Notes: generated from the letters alone by a model not told the origin. A stretch of 64,000 bases of DNA from Polaromonas sp. A23 (GCF_002001015.1 NZ_MUNO01000017.1:1-64000), one strand, 5' to 3'; numbered from the stretch's first letter, positions 1 to 14,758 are shown. Program-made: numbers and translations.

Positions 1-127
1 AGGCGATAACGTGTCGATCACCGTCAAGCTGATCAACCCGATCGCCATGGAAGAAGGTCTGCGTTTCGCCATCCGCGAAGGCGGCAAGACCGTCGGCGCC
101 GGTGTTGTGGCCAAGATCATTGCGTAA
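1..127 (+). CDS. tuf: Elongation factor Tu, C-terminal end (partial)
   Basis: Only the last 41 codons are present; the gene starts before the window. The reading frame begins at base 2 and ends in TAA at 125-127. The residues visible ([17 protein letters not shown] and the closing GAGVVAKII) are the strongly conserved end of domain 3 of EF-Tu, the GTPase that delivers aminoacyl-tRNA to the ribosome. Its position just before tRNA-Trp, secE and nusG is the usual proteobacterial arrangement for one of the two tuf copies. Confidence 0.95.
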   Translation, partial: GDNVSITVKLINPIAMEEGLRFAIREGGKTVGAGVVAKIIA

Positions 128-145
128 ATATTGAAGGTTAGATGG

Positions 146-221
146 AGGGGTATAGCTCAATTGGCAGAGCGTCGGTCTCCAAAACCGAAGGTTGTAGGTT
201 CGATTCCTACTGCCCCTGCCA
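146..221 (+). tRNA. tRNA-Trp (anticodon CCA)
   Basis: A 76-base tRNA with the encoded 3' CCA. The seven-base acceptor AGGGGTA pairs with TGCCCCT, the D arm contains TAGCTCAATTGG, the anticodon CCA is at 179-181, and the T arm carries GGTTCGATTCC. It lies 18 bases after tuf and about 130 bases before secE, as in many Proteobacteria, and is probably cotranscribed with the tuf region and processed out. Confidence 0.97.
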
Positions 222-352
222 CCCGGCGGTTGCCATGTTGATGTGACGGGTGGTTTGAATAGAAGGTAAAGCGAGCCCGCCGGGGGTGAAAACTCCAGGT
301 GGGCTTAAGCGTCTGAGAGGACGCGTGAAGAAGAACAGGAAATCAGGCAATC

Positions 353-736
353 ATGGCCACTTCTCAAGTCGAAACCGTCAGCACAACTGCTGACAAGGCC
401 AAACTGGCCCTAGCGCTGGCTTTGGTGGTCGGTGCATTGGCGGGCTTTTACCTGCTTGCCAAGCAAGGGCAAGTTGTCCAGTGGGGCGGCCTGATCGCTG
501 GCTTGGTGGCTGCTGTGGTTGTTTTCTTGACTTCCGAGCCCGGCAAGCAGTTTGTGGCTTTTGGCCGTGATTCCTGGCGCGAAGTCAGAAAAGTGGTGTG
601 GCCGGCCCGCAAGGAAGCCATGCAGATGACGGCTTACGTGTTTGCCTTCGTGGTGATCATGGCCCTCTTTTTATGGCTCACGGATAAAACACTCGAATGG
701 GTGTTTTACGACCTGATTTTGGGGTGGAAGAAATAA
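353..736 (+). CDS. secE: Preprotein translocase subunit SecE
   Basis: SecE is the essential small subunit that clamps SecY in the inner-membrane SecYEG export channel. This 127-residue protein has three predicted membrane segments (about residues 18-37, 44-61 and 91-112), the long form seen in E. coli and Betaproteobacteria. The conserved cytoplasmic amphipathic helix reads [13 protein letters not shown] just before the last segment. An AGGAAA-type ribosome site precedes the ATG. Its TAA overlaps the nusG ATG by one base, so the two genes are translationally coupled. Confidence 0.96.
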   Translation: MATSQVETVSTTADKAKLALALALVVGALAGFYLLAKQGQVVQWGGLIAGLVAAVVVFLTSEPGKQFVAFGRDSWREVRKVVWPARKEAMQMTAYVFAFVVIMALFLWLTDKTLEWVFYDLILGWKK

Positions 737-1332
737 TGAGCGATATGAACGGTGACGTGGTCAGCGAAGTGGCGGCTGGCGCATCCCTGCATCCGGCTCC
801 CGGCATGCAGTGGTATGTGGTGCATGCCTATTCGGGCATGGAAAAAGCCGTTGAGCGCAATATTGTCGAGCGCATCAACCGTGCCGGCATGCAGGCCAAG
901 TTTGGCCGCTTTCTGGTGCCCACCGAAGAGGTGGTTGAGATCAAGAACGGCCAGAAAAAAACAACGGAGCGCCGTTTCTTTCCTGGTTATGTGTTGGTCG
1001 AAATGGTCATGGATGACGAAACCTGGCACTTGGTGAAACACACCAACAAGGTCACCGGTTTTGTCGGTGGGGCTAAAAACCGCCCTGCGCCCATTTCTGA
1101 AGAAGATGTGCAGAAAATTGTCGACCAGATGCAGGTGGGCACCGAGAAGCCGCGCCACAAGGTCGAGTTTGAAACGGGCGAATACGTTCGCGTGAAGGAC
1201 GGCCCGTTCACCGACTTCAACGGCACAGTCGAAGAGGTCAATTACGACAAGAACAAAGTGCGGGTATCGGTCACGATTTTCGGTCGTGCCACACCTGTTG
1301 AACTGGAGTTCAGCCAGATCGAAAAGACCTGA
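736..1332 (+). CDS. nusG: Transcription termination/antitermination protein NusG
   Basis: NusG binds RNA polymerase, suppresses pausing and links it to Rho or the ribosome. I chose the ATG at 736 (198 residues), which overlaps the secE stop by one base; a longer frame from 697 would add 13 residues translated from within secE. The N-terminal NGN domain starts near [15 protein letters not shown] (residue 24 onward) and contains the FPGYVLVEM block. The C-terminal KOW domain reads [18 protein letters not shown]. Length and motifs are normal. Confidence 0.96.
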   Translation: MSDMNGDVVSEVAAGASLHPAPGMQWYVVHAYSGMEKAVERNIVERINRAGMQAKFGRFLVPTEEVVEIKNGQKKTTERRFFPGYVLVEMVMDDETWHLVKHTNKVTGFVGGAKNRPAPISEEDVQKIVDQMQVGTEKPRHKVEFETGEYVRVKDGPFTDFNGTVEEVNYDKNKVRVSVTIFGRATPVELEFSQIEKT

Positions 1333-1477
1333 GTTTTCGGTCGGCAGTTAAAAATTTCGCGCCTTGCAACTCGGCGCGAAGGGTTCTTCGGAATCATGAT
1401 TGAGTTGTGTAACCCCCGGGGAGCCCGGGCCTGCTTCTTTGCGGTGCCCAGGCGTTATGACCCGCAAGGAGAAAAGT

Positions 1478-1912
1478 ATGGCGAAAAAAATCGTCGGCTT
1501 CATCAAGCTGCAAGTGCCAGCTGGTAAGGCCAACCCGTCCCCCCCGATTGGCCCGGCTCTGGGTCAGCGCGGCCTGAACATCATGGAATTCTGCAAGGCA
1601 TTCAATGCCCAGACCCAGGGTGTTGAGCCCGGCCTGCCATTGCCTGTGGTGATCACTGCATTTGCAGACAAGAGCTTCACCTTCATCATCAAGACCGCCC
1701 CGGCCGTCACGCTGATCAAGAAAGCCATCAAGCTGGACAAGGGCTCTGCCACGCCGCATACCGTCAAGGTCGGCAAGATCACTCGCGCCCAGCTGGAAGA
1801 AATTGCCAAGACAAAAATGAAAGACATGACTGCCGCCGATCTGGATGCAGCCGTGCGTACTATTGCCGGTTCTGCCCGTTCCATGGGTGTGACGGTGGAG
1901 GGTGTTGTATGA
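1478..1912 (+). CDS. rplK: 50S ribosomal protein L11
   Basis: L11 forms the base of the ribosomal stalk with 23S rRNA and is needed for factor-dependent GTPase activity. The start at 1478 ([12 protein letters not shown]) has a close AAGGAG ribosome site; the frame stays open about 80 bases further upstream, but that part does not look like L11. The proline-rich N-terminal segment [20 protein letters not shown] is intact. The protein has 144 residues, normal for the family. The stop codon overlaps the rplA start (ATGA), a mark of coupled translation. Confidence 0.96.
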   Translation: MAKKIVGFIKLQVPAGKANPSPPIGPALGQRGLNIMEFCKAFNAQTQGVEPGLPLPVVITAFADKSFTFIIKTAPAVTLIKKAIKLDKGSATPHTVKVGKITRAQLEEIAKTKMKDMTAADLDAAVRTIAGSARSMGVTVEGVV

Positions 1913-2604
1913 GCAAGCTGACCAAACGTCAGAAAGCTGTTGGGGACAAGATCGACAGCAACAAGTTGTACCCTGTGGCTGATGCCCTCGGTCTGGTCAA
2001 GCAATTCGCTGTCGCCAAGTTCGATGAATCTATCGATGTGGCAGTGCAGCTTGGTGTGGATGCCAAGAAGTCCGATCAGGTCGTTCGCGGCGCTGTCGTG
2101 CTGCCTAACGGCACCGGCAAGACCAAGCGGGTTGCCGTGTTTGCGCAGGGCGCCAAGGCTGAAGAAGCCAAAGCCGCCGGTGCCGACATTGTCGGTATGG
2201 ATGACCTGGCTGCTGACATCAAGGCTGGCAAGATGGACTTCGACGTTGTGATTGCATCTCCGGATGCCATGCGTGTCGTGGGTACCCTGGGTCAGATCCT
2301 CGGCCCACGTGGCTTGATGCCCAACCCGAAAGTCGGCACGGTGACGCCTGATGTGGCCACAGCGGTGAAAAACGCCAAGGCTGGCCAGGTTCAGTTCCGC
2401 GTCGACAAAGCCGGTATCGTGCATGGCACCATCGGTCGCCGTTCGTTTGATACCGACAAACTGCAGGGCAACCTGGCAGCGCTGATCGATGCACTGACCA
2501 AGGCCAAGCCTGCTTCGAGCAAAGGCGTGTATTTGAAGAAAGTCGCGGTTTCGTCAACGATGGGTGTGGGCGTTCGCGTCGACACGCAAACCATCGCAGC
2601 GTAA
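1909..2604 (+). CDS. rplA: 50S ribosomal protein L1
   Basis: L1 builds the mobile L1 stalk at the E site and, in other bacteria, represses its own rplK-rplA message. The 231-residue protein shows the family signature region [16 protein letters not shown] and the N-terminal [12 protein letters not shown] block. It starts four bases inside rplK (ATGA overlap). A structured 262-base gap follows before rplJ. Confidence 0.96.
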   Translation: MSKLTKRQKAVGDKIDSNKLYPVADALGLVKQFAVAKFDESIDVAVQLGVDAKKSDQVVRGAVVLPNGTGKTKRVAVFAQGAKAEEAKAAGADIVGMDDLAADIKAGKMDFDVVIASPDAMRVVGTLGQILGPRGLMPNPKVGTVTPDVATAVKNAKAGQVQFRVDKAGIVHGTIGRRSFDTDKLQGNLAALIDALTKAKPASSKGVYLKKVAVSSTMGVGVRVDTQTIAA

Positions 2605-2866
2605 TCGCAAAAATTTGGATGGCCTCGCAAGGGCTGTTCAAAGTGGTGGGCTGCCGGGGCTGAACTTCCGGCAGGCCATCCAGGACCGTTGGTGTGGCAG
2701 ATGAAAGTCCGTCACTTAATCCTCGAAAGACAGCCAACGCAGATGGCGGTCCCGCTGCTTGAATGGTTTTGAAAAGAATCTGAAAACAGTTGGTCGCTGA
2801 ACATAGGCGTGTTGATGGGGTGGCGCGAAGGCATCACCCGAAAGACACAATACTAAGGAGTAGACC
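2605..2866 (+). promoter_or_regulatory. rplJ leader with nested stem-loops (probable L10 autoregulatory region)
   Basis: This 262-base gap separates rplA from rplJ. A perfect 9-bp inverted repeat (GGATGGCCT at 2627-2635 and AGGCCATCC at 2673-2681) encloses a second 7-bp stem (CTGCCGG 2651-2657 with CCGGCAG 2668-2674). The inner and outer right arms share two bases, so the two folds compete. No T-run follows, so this is not a plain terminator. In other bacteria the L10/L7-L12 complex binds the rplJ leader and represses translation; that role here is inferred from position and structure. The leader ends in an AAGGAG ribosome site at 2855-2860. Confidence 0.45.
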
Positions 2867-3397
2867 TTGAGTCTCAACCGCAGTGAGAAACAAGCCGTCA
2901 TTGATGAAGTGACCGGCCTCGCCGCTAAAGCTCAAACGCTCGTGGTGGCGGAATACCGTGGTATCACGGTCGCTGACATGACCAAGCTTCGCAGCCAAGC
3001 CCGCGACAAAGGCGTGAACCTGAGCGTGTTGAAAAACACCCTGGCTCGCCGTGCCGTGGCAGGCAGCGCGTTTGATGTCCTGTCCGACCAGATGACCGGT
3101 CCGCTGATCTACGGCTTTTCAACAGACGCTGTTGCTGCCGCCAAGGTGGTAGCTGACTTCGCGAAAACCAACGACAAGTTGGTGATTCGCGGAGGCGCAA
3201 TGGCTGGAAAAGTCCTGGACGTGAACGGCGTGAAGCAGCTCGCAAACATCCCTTCGAAAGAAGTGTTGCTTGCTCAGCTGTTGGGCCTTATGCAATCGCC
3301 CATTTCGCGTACGGCACGAGTGCTGGCCGCGCTGGCGGAGAAAAAAGGCGGCGGCGAAGCGGCCGCATCGCCCGCAGCAGAAGCTGCAGCGGCGTAA
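2867..3397 (+). CDS. rplJ: 50S ribosomal protein L10
   Basis: L10 anchors the L7/L12 dimers to the ribosome base. The gene begins with TTG at 2867, seven bases after AAGGAG. This start matches the conserved N-terminus ([14 protein letters not shown]) and no upstream ATG fits. The 176-residue protein contains the [17 protein letters not shown] block of the L10 family and an Ala-rich C-terminal tail that follows the L7/L12-binding helix. The rare start codon together with the structured leader fits tight translational control. rplL follows after 29 bases. Confidence 0.95.
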   Translation: MSLNRSEKQAVIDEVTGLAAKAQTLVVAEYRGITVADMTKLRSQARDKGVNLSVLKNTLARRAVAGSAFDVLSDQMTGPLIYGFSTDAVAAAKVVADFAKTNDKLVIRGGAMAGKVLDVNGVKQLANIPSKEVLLAQLLGLMQSPISRTARVLAALAEKKGGGEAAASPAAEAAAA

Positions 3398-3426
3398 CTT
3401 GTACCCAACTTTTTTAGGAAATCAAA

Positions 3427-3801
3427 ATGGCATTCGATAAAGACGCATTTTTGACCGCGCTCGACAGCATGACGGTCCTCGAACTCAACGACCTGGTGAA
3501 AGCCATCGAAGAGAAATTTGGCGTGAGCGCTGCAGCCATGTCAGCTCCTGCCGCTGGCGGCGGCGGTGCTGCTGCAGTTGCAGAAGAGAAGACTGACTTC
3601 ACGGTCATGCTGCTCGAAGCCGGCGCCAACAAGGTGTCCGTCATCAAGGCAGTTCGTGAAATCACCGGTCTGGGCCTGAAAGAAGCCAAAGACCTGGTCG
3701 ATGGCGCCCCCAAGGCTGTCAAGGAAGCCGCTCCAAAGGCCGACGCAGAAGCTGCCAAGAAAAAACTCGAAGAAGCCGGCGCGAAAGTCGAACTCAAGTA
3801 A
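3427..3801 (+). CDS. rplL: 50S ribosomal protein L7/L12
   Basis: L7/L12 is the multicopy acidic stalk protein that recruits translation GTPases. This 124-residue protein has the N-terminal dimerisation helix ([21 protein letters not shown]), an Ala/Gly-rich hinge (about residues 38-52), and the compact C-terminal domain with [15 protein letters not shown] and [20 protein letters not shown] ribosome site TTAGGAA precedes the ATG. The gene is followed by a stem-loop and a 333-base gap before rpoB. Confidence 0.97.
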   Translation: MAFDKDAFLTALDSMTVLELNDLVKAIEEKFGVSAAAMSAPAAGGGGAAAVAEEKTDFTVMLLEAGANKVSVIKAVREITGLGLKEAKDLVDGAPKAVKEAAPKADAEAAKKKLEEAGAKVELK

Positions 3802-4134
3802 TTCTTGTGTTTCGCGAAGGCTGGAAGTCCGGATTCGGCTTCCAGCCTTTCGTGCTTTCAAGGAGTGCCGTTCAAGCGCGTACTGGCGTGCTTTATGGCC
3901 TTCCTGGAATCACCGGCAAGCAGATTTCATCGAATCTGCTTGCCAGTGTTTCCTGACCCCGACTGCAGGAAATGCCTTGGTTCGGGCAACGTGCAATGCG
4001 TTGCCGTCCGCCATGGTTGGTAGTGGCCAACCACCAAGTCTGTTTGAGTACGTGGTGTATTCATTCAAGACAGTCGCCAGAGCTTAACAAACCAGTTGTT
4101 GTACTTGTTTGTGTCCCATCAAAGCGGAGAACTC
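3802..4134 (+). promoter_or_regulatory. rplL-rpoB intergenic region with attenuator-like hairpin
   Basis: Sixteen bases after rplL an 11-bp perfect stem (AAGGCTGGAAG at 3817-3827, CTTCCAGCCTT at 3839-3849) closes an 11-base loop. It lacks a T-run. A partial attenuator at this place is known in E. coli, where it lowers rpoBC expression relative to the ribosomal genes; the same role is inferred here. The rest of the gap, to the GCGGAGA ribosome site before rpoB, shows no convincing gene. I could not identify a clear sigma-70 promoter in it. Confidence 0.5.
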
Positions 4135-8247
<4,113 letters not shown>

Positions 8248-8274
8248 TCAACAGGAAAGAAAAGGATTTAACTC

Positions 8275-11200
8275 ATGAAATCATTACTCGACCTGTTCAA
8301 GCAATTCACGCCGGATGAGCATTTCGATGCCATCAAGATCGGCATGGCTTCGCCCGAGAAGATCCGTTCGTGGTCTTTCGGCGAAGTGAAGAAGCCTGAA
8401 ACCATCAACTACCGTACCTTCAAGCCAGAGCGCGACGGTCTTTTTTGCGCCAAGATCTTTGGCCCCATCAAGGACTACGAATGCCTGTGCGGCAAGTACA
8501 AGCGCCTCAAGCATCGCGGTGTGATCTGCGAGAAGTGCGGCGTTGAAGTCACGCAGACCAAGGTTCGCCGCGAACGCATGGGTCACATCGACCTGGCTGC
8601 ACCATGCGCGCACATCTGGTTCCTGAAGTCGCTGCCGTCACGCCTGGGCCTGGTGCTCGACATGACGCTGCGCGACATCGAACGCGTGTTGTATTTCGAA
8701 GCTTATGTGGTGACCGATCCCGGCATGACCCCGCTGAAGAAATTCAGCATCATGTCGGAAGACGACTACGACGCCAAGCGCAAGGAATACGGTGACGAGT
8801 ACACCGCCAAGATGGGCGCCGAAGGTATCAAGGACCTGCTCGAAGGGCTGGACCTCGACGTCGAGATCGACAAGCTGCGCAACGACTTGACTGGCTCCGA
8901 AATCAAGATCAAGAAAAACGCCAAGCGTTTGAAATTGATGGAAGCCTTCAAGAAGTCCGGCATCAAGCCGGGCTGGATGGTGCTGGACGTTCTGCCTGTG
9001 CTGCCGCCGGACCTGCGTCCGCTGGTGCCGTTGGATGGTGGCCGCTTCGCGACCTCCGACCTGAACGACCTGTATCGCCGCGTGATCAACCGCAACAGCC
9101 GTCTGCGCCGCTTGCTGGAGCTGAAGGCTCCCGAGATCATTGCCCGCAATGAAAAGCGCATGCTGCAGGAAGCTGTGGATTCGCTGCTCGACAACGGCCG
9201 CCGTGGCAAGGCCATGACGGGCGCCAACAAGCGTGCACTGAAGTCTTTGGCCGACATGATCAAGGGCAAGTCGGGCCGTTTCCGCCAGAACTTGCTGGGC
9301 AAACGCGTCGATTACTCTGGCCGTTCAGTCATTACCGTGGGCCCGACGCTCAAACTGCACCAGTGCGGCCTGCCCAAGCTGATGGCGCTTGAGCTGTTCA
9401 AGCCTTTCATCTTCTCGCGCCTCGAAGCCATGGGCATCGCGACAACGATCAAGGCTGCCAAGAAGGAAGTCGAATCCGGCACGCCAGTGGTGTGGGACAT
9501 CCTGGAAGAGGTGATCAAAGAGCACCCGGTCATGCTGAACCGTGCGCCCACGCTGCACCGCCTCGGCATTCAGGCCTTTGAGCCCATCCTGATCGAAGGC
9601 AAGGCGATCCAGCTGCACCCGCTCGTCTGCTCGGCCTTCAACGCCGACTTCGACGGTGACCAGATGGCTGTCCACGTACCGCTGTCGGTGGAAGCGCAGA
9701 TGGAAGCCCGCACCCTGATGCTGGCTTCGAACAACATCCTGTTCCCTGCCAACGGCGAGCCTTCCATCGTTCCTTCGCAGGACGTTGTGCTGGGTCTGTA
9801 CTACACGACCCGCGACCGCACAAACGGCAAGGGTGAAGGCCTGGTGTTTTCCGACACCGGTGAAGTGCGCCGCGCCTTTGACGCCGGTGAACTCGACCTG
9901 AACGCACGCATCAGCGTGCGCCTGACCGAGTACACCAAGAACAAGGAAACCGGCGAGTTCGTGCCATCGACCAAGCTGTGGGAAACCACGGGTGGCCGTG
10001 CACTGCTGTCGGAAATTCTGCCCAAGGGTCTGCCCTTCTCGAACCTGAACAAGGCGCTGAAGAAGAAAGAGATCTCCAAGCTCATCAACGTTTCTTTCCG
10101 CAAGTGCGGATTGAAAGAGACCGTGGTGTTTGCCGACAAGCTGCTGCAGTCGGGCTTCCGTTTGGCAACCAAGGCCGGCATTTCGATCTGCATCGACGAC
10201 ATGCTGATCCCCAAGGAAAAGCCGAGCATCATTGCGCGCGCCCAGAAGGAAGTCAAAGAGATCGAGCAGCAGTATGTCTCGGGCCTCGTGACCTCCGGTG
10301 AGCGCTACAACAAGGTGGTGGATATCTGGGGCAAGTCCGGCGACGAAGTGTCCAAGGTGATGATGGCCCAGCTCTCGAAAGAGAAAGTCATCGACCGCCA
10401 TGGCAAGGAAGTCGAGCAGGAATCCTTCAATTCCATTTACATGATGGCCGACTCCGGCGCCCGCGGTTCCGCTGCCCAGATTCGTCAGGTCGCCGGTATG
10501 CGCGGTTTGATGGCCAAGCCTGACGGCTCGATCATCGAAACGCCGATTACGGCCAACTTCCGCGAAGGCCTGAACGTGCTGGAGTACTTCATCTCCACCC
10601 ACGGTGCCCGAAAAGGCCTGGCTGACACCGCGCTGAAAACCGCCAACTCCGGTTACCTGACACGCCGCCTGTGCGACGTGGTCCAGGATCTGGTGGTGAC
10701 GCAGGACGACTGCGGAACGCAGGACGGCTCGCTGATGCGCGCTATCGTTGAAGGCGGTGAAGTCATCGAATCCCTGCGCGACCGTATCCTCGGCCGCACC
10801 ACGGTGGAAGATGTGCTGCACCCCGAAAACCGCGCGGTGCTGGCGAAAGCCGGCGTCATGTTGGACGAAGACCTGATCGAGGAACTCGAAGCGGCCGGTG
10901 TGGACGAAGTCAAGGTGCGCACGGCATTGACCTGCGAAACCCGCTTCGGCCTGTGCGCCAAGTGCTACGGCCGTGACCTGGGTCGCGGTGGTCTCATCAA
11001 CATCGGCGAAGCAGTCGGTATCATCGCTGCGCAGTCGATCGGTGAGCCGGGTACGCAGCTGACCATGCGTACCTTCCACATCGGTGGTGCAGCGTCGCGT
11101 GCGGCCATTGCCTCCAGCGTGGAAGCCAAGTCCAACGGCGTGATCGGTTTCAATGCGCCGATGCGTTACGTGACCAACACCAAAGGCGAGCTGGTTGTGA

Positions 11201-12486
11201 TTGCCCGTTCCGGCGAGATCGTCATTCATGACGAGCATGGCCGTGAGCGTGAGCGCCACAAGGTACCTTATGGTGCCATCCTGGCGGTCAAGGCTGACCA
11301 GCAGATCAAGGCCGGTGCCATTCTGGCCAACTGGGATCCGCTGACGCGCCCCATCATTACCGAGTTCGCCGGCAAGGTGGCCTTCGAGAATGTGGAAGAA
11401 GGCGTGACGGTGGCCAAGCAGCTCGACGAGGTGACCGGTCTGTCCACCCTGGTGGTGATTGATCCGAAACGCCGCGGTGCGACCAAGGTGATTCGTCCCC
11501 AGGTCAAGCTGATTGACGCTTCCGGCCATGAAGTCAAGATCCCCGGCACCGATCACTCGGTGACGATTGGCTTCCAGGTGGGTGCACTGGTTCAGGTGCG
11601 TGACGGCCAGGATGTGGGCCCTGGCGAAGTGCTTGCACGTATTCCGGTTGAAGGCCAGAAAACGCGAGACATCACCGGCGGTCTGCCGCGTGTGGCCGAG
11701 CTCTTTGAAGCCCGTACGCCGAAAGACAAGGGTACGCTGGCAGAGATGACCGGTACCGTGTCGTTTGGTAAAGAGACCAAAGGCAAGGTTCGTCTGCAGA
11801 TCACCGACCCGGAAGGCAAGGTCTGGGAAGACCTCGTGCCCAAAGAGAAGAATATTCTCGTGCACGAAGGCCAGGTTGTGAACAAGGGCGAGTCGATCGT
11901 GGACGGCCCGGCCGATCCACAGGACATCCTGCGTTTGCTGGGCATGGAGGAGCTGGCCCGCTACATCGTCGACGAAGTGCAGGACGTTTACCGCCTGCAG
12001 GGCGTGAAGATCAACGACAAGCACATTGAAGTGATTGTTCGCCAGATGCTGCGCCGTGTTGTTGTCGAAAGCGTGGGTGATTCCAGCTACATCGCCGGTG
12101 AACAGGTCGAGCGTTCCGCCATGCTGGATGCCAACGATGCCCTGCGCGCCGAAGGCAAGATCCCGGCAACCTTCAGCAATCTGTTGCTTGGTATCACCAA
12201 GGCATCGCTGTCGACCGATTCGTTCATCTCTGCGGCTTCCTTCCAGGAAACCACCCGCGTGCTCACCGAGGCTGCCATCATGGGCAAGCGCGACGAGCTG
12301 CGTGGTTTGAAAGAGAACGTGATCGTCGGCCGCCTGATTCCTGCCGGTACCGGCATGGCCTACCACGAGGCGCGCAAAGCCAAGGACCAGATGGACGACG
12401 CCGAGCGACGCGCCATTGCCGAAGCGGAAGCTGCCGAACTGGAGGCGATGCCCGAGCAGAGCAGCGAAGGTGCTGCCAGCGAATAA
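8275..12486 (+). CDS. rpoC: DNA-directed RNA polymerase beta' subunit
   Basis: RpoC carries the Mg2+-binding catalytic loop and the clamp of RNA polymerase. The 1403-residue protein shows the N-terminal zinc site [20 protein letters not shown] (about residues 70-90), the invariant NADFDGDQM loop at residues 456-464, the second zinc cluster near [16 protein letters not shown], and the trigger-loop/bridge-helix region ([20 protein letters not shown]). An AGGAAA-type site precedes the ATG. It is the last gene of the ribosomal-polymerase run and is followed directly by a terminator. Confidence 0.98.
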   Translation: MKSLLDLFKQFTPDEHFDAIKIGMASPEKIRSWSFGEVKKPETINYRTFKPERDGLFCAKIFGPIKDYECLCGKYKRLKHRGVICEKCGVEVTQTKVRRERMGHIDLAAPCAHIWFLKSLPSRLGLVLDMTLRDIERVLYFEAYVVTDPGMTPLKKFSIMSEDDYDAKRKEYGDEYTAKMGAEGIKDLLEGLDLDVEIDKLRNDLTGSEIKIKKNAKRLKLMEAFKKSGIKPGWMVLDVLPVLPPDLRPLVPLDGGRFATSDLNDLYRRVINRNSRLRRLLELKAPEIIARNEKRMLQEAVDSLLDNGRRGKAMTGANKRALKSLADMIKGKSGRFRQNLLGKRVDYSGRSVITVGPTLKLHQCGLPKLMALELFKPFIFSRLEAMGIATTIKAAKKEVESGTPVVWDILEEVIKEHPVMLNRAPTLHRLGIQAFEPILIEGKAIQLHPLVCSAFNADFDGDQMAVHVPLSVEAQMEARTLMLASNNILFPANGEPSIVPSQDVVLGLYYTTRDRTNGKGEGLVFSDTGEVRRAFDAGELDLNARISVRLTEYTKNKETGEFVPSTKLWETTGGRALLSEILPKGLPFSNLNKALKKKEISKLINVSFRKCGLKETVVFADKLLQSGFRLATKAGISICIDDMLIPKEKPSIIARAQKEVKEIEQQYVSGLVTSGERYNKVVDIWGKSGDEVSKVMMAQLSKEKVIDRHGKEVEQESFNSIYMMADSGARGSAAQIRQVAGMRGLMAKPDGSIIETPITANFREGLNVLEYFISTHGARKGLADTALKTANSGYLTRRLCDVVQDLVVTQDDCGTQDGSLMRAIVEGGEVIESLRDRILGRTTVEDVLHPENRAVLAKAGVMLDEDLIEELEAAGVDEVKVRTALTCETRFGLCAKCYGRDLGRGGLINIGEAVGIIAAQSIGEPGTQLTMRTFHIGGAASRAAIASSVEAKSNGVIGFNAPMRYVTNTKGELVVIARSGEIVIHDEHGRERERHKVPYGAILAVKADQQIKAGAILANWDPLTRPIITEFAGKVAFENVEEGVTVAKQLDEVTGLSTLVVIDPKRRGATKVIRPQVKLIDASGHEVKIPGTDHSVTIGFQVGALVQVRDGQDVGPGEVLARIPVEGQKTRDITGGLPRVAELFEARTPKDKGTLAEMTGTVSFGKETKGKVRLQITDPEGKVWEDLVPKEKNILVHEGQVVNKGESIVDGPADPQDILRLLGMEELARYIVDEVQDVYRLQGVKINDKHIEVIVRQMLRRVVVESVGDSSYIAGEQVERSAMLDANDALRAEGKIPATFSNLLLGITKASLSTDSFISAASFQETTRVLTEAAIMGKRDELRGLKENVIVGRLIPAGTGMAYHEARKAKDQMDDAERRAIAEAEAAELEAMPEQSSEGAASE

Positions 12487-12515
12487 TCGCTGTTTTCTGA
12501 CGCTATAAAAAGCGA

Positions 12516-12557
12516 AGCGCCTCGCGCCCTGTAGACAAGGGTCCGAGGCGCTTTTTA
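12516..12557 (+). terminator. Intrinsic terminator after rpoC
   Basis: A perfect 9-bp stem (AGCGCCTCG at 12516-12524, CGAGGCGCT at 12544-12552) with a 19-base loop is followed by TTTTATT. It lies 30 bases after the rpoC stop and ends the operon. The bases just upstream (GCTATAAAAAGCG) and the loop resemble the CTAT-type interspersed repeats seen elsewhere in this window, so a repeat copy may serve as the terminator. Confidence 0.85.
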
Positions 12558-12681
12558 TTGGGCATTCAAGGCTGCGTTGGCCGCCCTGCACGCCAGATGG
12601 CCGAAAAGCTGTACGGGCTCTGGCTTGTCGGCTAAAGTCGCGGTGCCAGTTTTTTGGCCCGCTGCGAAAGGAAAATGCCTC

Positions 12682-13275
12682 ATGTCCACCCAGTCCCTGG
12701 TTCTCATCGCTGTATTTGCCTTGCTGCTGTTCTGGGCCGTCGGCGCCTACAACCGGCTGGTGCGGCTGAAAAACATCATTGCCAATGCCTTTGGCCAGAT
12801 CGATGTACAGCTCAAGCGCCGTTATGACCTGATTCCTAATTTGGTCGAAGCCGCCAAGAAATACCTGCTGCATGAGCGTGAAACGCTGGAAGCTGTGATC
12901 GCGGCTCGCAATCAGGCTCGATCAGCCAGCGACGCAGCACGCAGCCGCCCCACGCGCGCGACGGAAGTCCTGGCGCTGGCTGCCGCCGAAGAGGCGCTGA
13001 GTGGCAGCCTTGGCCGCCTGTTTGCAGTGGCTGAGGCTTATCCCGAACTCAAGGCCGACGACACCATCCGTGAGCTCAGCGAAGAACTGACCAGCACCGA
13101 AAACAAGGTTGCGTTCGCCAGGCAGGCTTATAACGATGCGGTCCTGGACTACAACAATGCGCAGGCCCAGTTTCCCGCGCTTCTGATTGCCCGGCTGTTC
13201 GGTTTCGCGGCGTCGGCCATGTTGCAGGCTACGCAGGCACCCGTCGAGCGCGAGACGGTACGCATCCAGATGTAG
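12682..13275 (+). CDS. lemA: LemA family protein
   Basis: LemA proteins are small inner-membrane proteins, one N-terminal helix plus a four-helix bundle, of unclear biochemical role. They are often next to a membrane metalloprotease. I start at ATG 12682 (MSTQSLVLIAVF, 197 residues) with a GAAAGGA ribosome site; upstream in-frame codons give an implausible N-terminus. The membrane helix spans about residues 4-22. The family core AYNRLVRLKNIIANAFGQID, then QLKRRYDLIPNLVE, is clear. The M48 protease gene follows 13 bases later, a pairing common for LemA. Confidence 0.93.
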   Translation: MSTQSLVLIAVFALLLFWAVGAYNRLVRLKNIIANAFGQIDVQLKRRYDLIPNLVEAAKKYLLHERETLEAVIAARNQARSASDAARSRPTRATEVLALAAAEEALSGSLGRLFAVAEAYPELKADDTIRELSEELTSTENKVAFARQAYNDAVLDYNNAQAQFPALLIARLFGFAASAMLQATQAPVERETVRIQM

Positions 13276-13288
13276 GCCTTAACCCGGC

Positions 13289-14281
13289 ATGCGTTTTTTT
13301 GAACACCAGGAGCAGGCCCGCGCCGAAACCCGGCATCTGCTGATGCTGTTTGCCTTGACGGTGGTTGCGCTGGTGTTGGTCGTCAACGCTGCATTGGGCT
13401 TGACCTGGTACCTGCTCACACCTGGCTTCAGCGGTTATCCGGCGTATTTTTTCAGTGTCAACACGGCGGTAGCCCTGCTTTTTATCCTGGGCGGTTGGTG
13501 GCTGGAAACCTCCAGCCTGCACGGTGGCGGGGAAAAACTGGCGCGTCGCGTGGGCGCGCGGGAGGCCTGGCCGTCCAGCCGGCTCGATGAGCAAAAGCTT
13601 TGCAACATCGCCAGCGAGCTGGCCATTGCCGCCAGCATGCCTGCGCCCCAAGTCATGGTGTTGAACCGTGTGGAGAGCATCAATGCCTTTGCCGCCGGCT
13701 GGGATGAAGAAGACGCGGTGATTGCCGTGACGCGCGGCGCGCTTGATGGTTTGACCCGTGACGAGCTGCAAGGCTTGGTGGCCCATGAGTTGAGCCATAT
13801 CCGCGAAGGCGACACCCGGCTCAACATGCGCCTGGCCGGCATGGTGTTTGGGCTGGAGATGATTTTCAACCTGGGTGTGGGCATGTGCGAACGCGATGAG
13901 AACAACCGCCGTTCGGTGCTGGTATTGCCCGGGCTGGCCATCATGGGCGCCGGATTTCTTGGATGGCTCGCTGGCCGCGCGCTGAAAGCTGCGGTGTCGC
14001 GCCAGCGCGAGTTTCTTGCCGATGCGCGAGCGGTTCAGTTTACGCGCAGCAAGGATGGCCTGGGCGGTGTGCTGCGCAAGGTGGCCAGAGAGCAGGGCGC
14101 AGGCGCCACGGCCAGCTTTCATCCGGCGGTGCAGCACATGTTACTGGTCGGCCAGGCCAGAGCGCATTGGCTGGATTCCCATCCGCCGCTGTCCGAGCGA
14201 ATCCGCCGGATCTATGGCCGTTCCATGCCGGTGCTGGCCCAGGACGACATGGCCCCGACCCGGCCCGGGGCCCTGTTCTGA
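13289..14281 (+). CDS. M48 family membrane zinc metalloprotease (HtpX-like)
   Basis: A 330-residue protein with two N-terminal membrane segments (about residues 17-43 and 55-70) and a zinc site HELSH at residues 166-170, the HExxH motif of M48 peptidases. A third zinc ligand probably lies in REFLADARAVQFTR, which resembles the ExxAD motif of HtpX. These proteases cut misfolded membrane proteins. The region after the zinc site contains a further hydrophobic stretch. It lies directly after lemA and is likely cotranscribed with it. It is related to HtpX but divergent, so I give no symbol. Confidence 0.88.
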   Translation: MRFFEHQEQARAETRHLLMLFALTVVALVLVVNAALGLTWYLLTPGFSGYPAYFFSVNTAVALLFILGGWWLETSSLHGGGEKLARRVGAREAWPSSRLDEQKLCNIASELAIAASMPAPQVMVLNRVESINAFAAGWDEEDAVIAVTRGALDGLTRDELQGLVAHELSHIREGDTRLNMRLAGMVFGLEMIFNLGVGMCERDENNRRSVLVLPGLAIMGAGFLGWLAGRALKAAVSRQREFLADARAVQFTRSKDGLGGVLRKVAREQGAGATASFHPAVQHMLLVGQARAHWLDSHPPLSERIRRIYGRSMPVLAQDDMAPTRPGALF

Positions 14282-14420
14282 GCTTTCATCGCGAATAAGC
14301 AAATCACAAAAGGTTCGAATGCCGGTGCAGCGCAGGAAGTGCTTTGTACTGGATACTCCCTATGGCTCGCCGGACCCGGCGCGTTAAATTGACCTGCTGT
14401 AGCAACTGCGAGGAGAAGCT

Positions 14421-14747
14421 GTGAAGATTGCCCTACCCACTCTGGCACTGGCGTTCTGTACGCTTGCTGCGCCTTCCCTGAGCCATGCCCAAAATGCACC
14501 GGCCCAGGCTCTGCATGTGCGCAGTCTCGCCGCCACCTGCGCCAACTGTCATGGCACCGATGGAAAAGTGGTGCCTGGCTCCCCTGTTCTGTCCATCGCC
14601 GGCATGGAGAAAAACTACATCGTGGCCCAGCTCAAGGCCTTCAAATCCGGCACCCGGCCAGCTACTGTCATGCACCAGATCAGCAAGGGGTTCAGCGATG
14701 CCCAGATCGAGGTCCTTGCCGGCTACTTTGCCGCGCAGAAAAAATAA
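14421..14747 (+). CDS. Monohaem c-type cytochrome, probable sulfide dehydrogenase cytochrome subunit
   Basis: A 108-residue secreted protein starting with GTG and preceded by AGGAG at 14411-14415. The signal peptide probably ends after SHA (residue 23). One haem-binding motif CANCH is at residues 40-44, and the likely axial Met lies in VMHQISKGFSD. The next gene is a flavocytochrome c flavoprotein, so this is probably its electron-accepting partner (FccA/SoxE type). It has one haem; many FccA proteins have two. Its stop overlaps the next gene's ribosome site. Confidence 0.85.
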   Translation: MKIALPTLALAFCTLAAPSLSHAQNAPAQALHVRSLAATCANCHGTDGKVVPGSPVLSIAGMEKNYIVAQLKAFKSGTRPATVMHQISKGFSDAQIEVLAGYFAAQKK

Positions 14748-14758
14748 GGAGAACACTC

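Noticed and set aside
9325-12873. A 1182-codon open frame antisense to rpoC and lemA
   Set aside because: Same artefact as over rpoB; it runs through a terminator and intergenic DNA.
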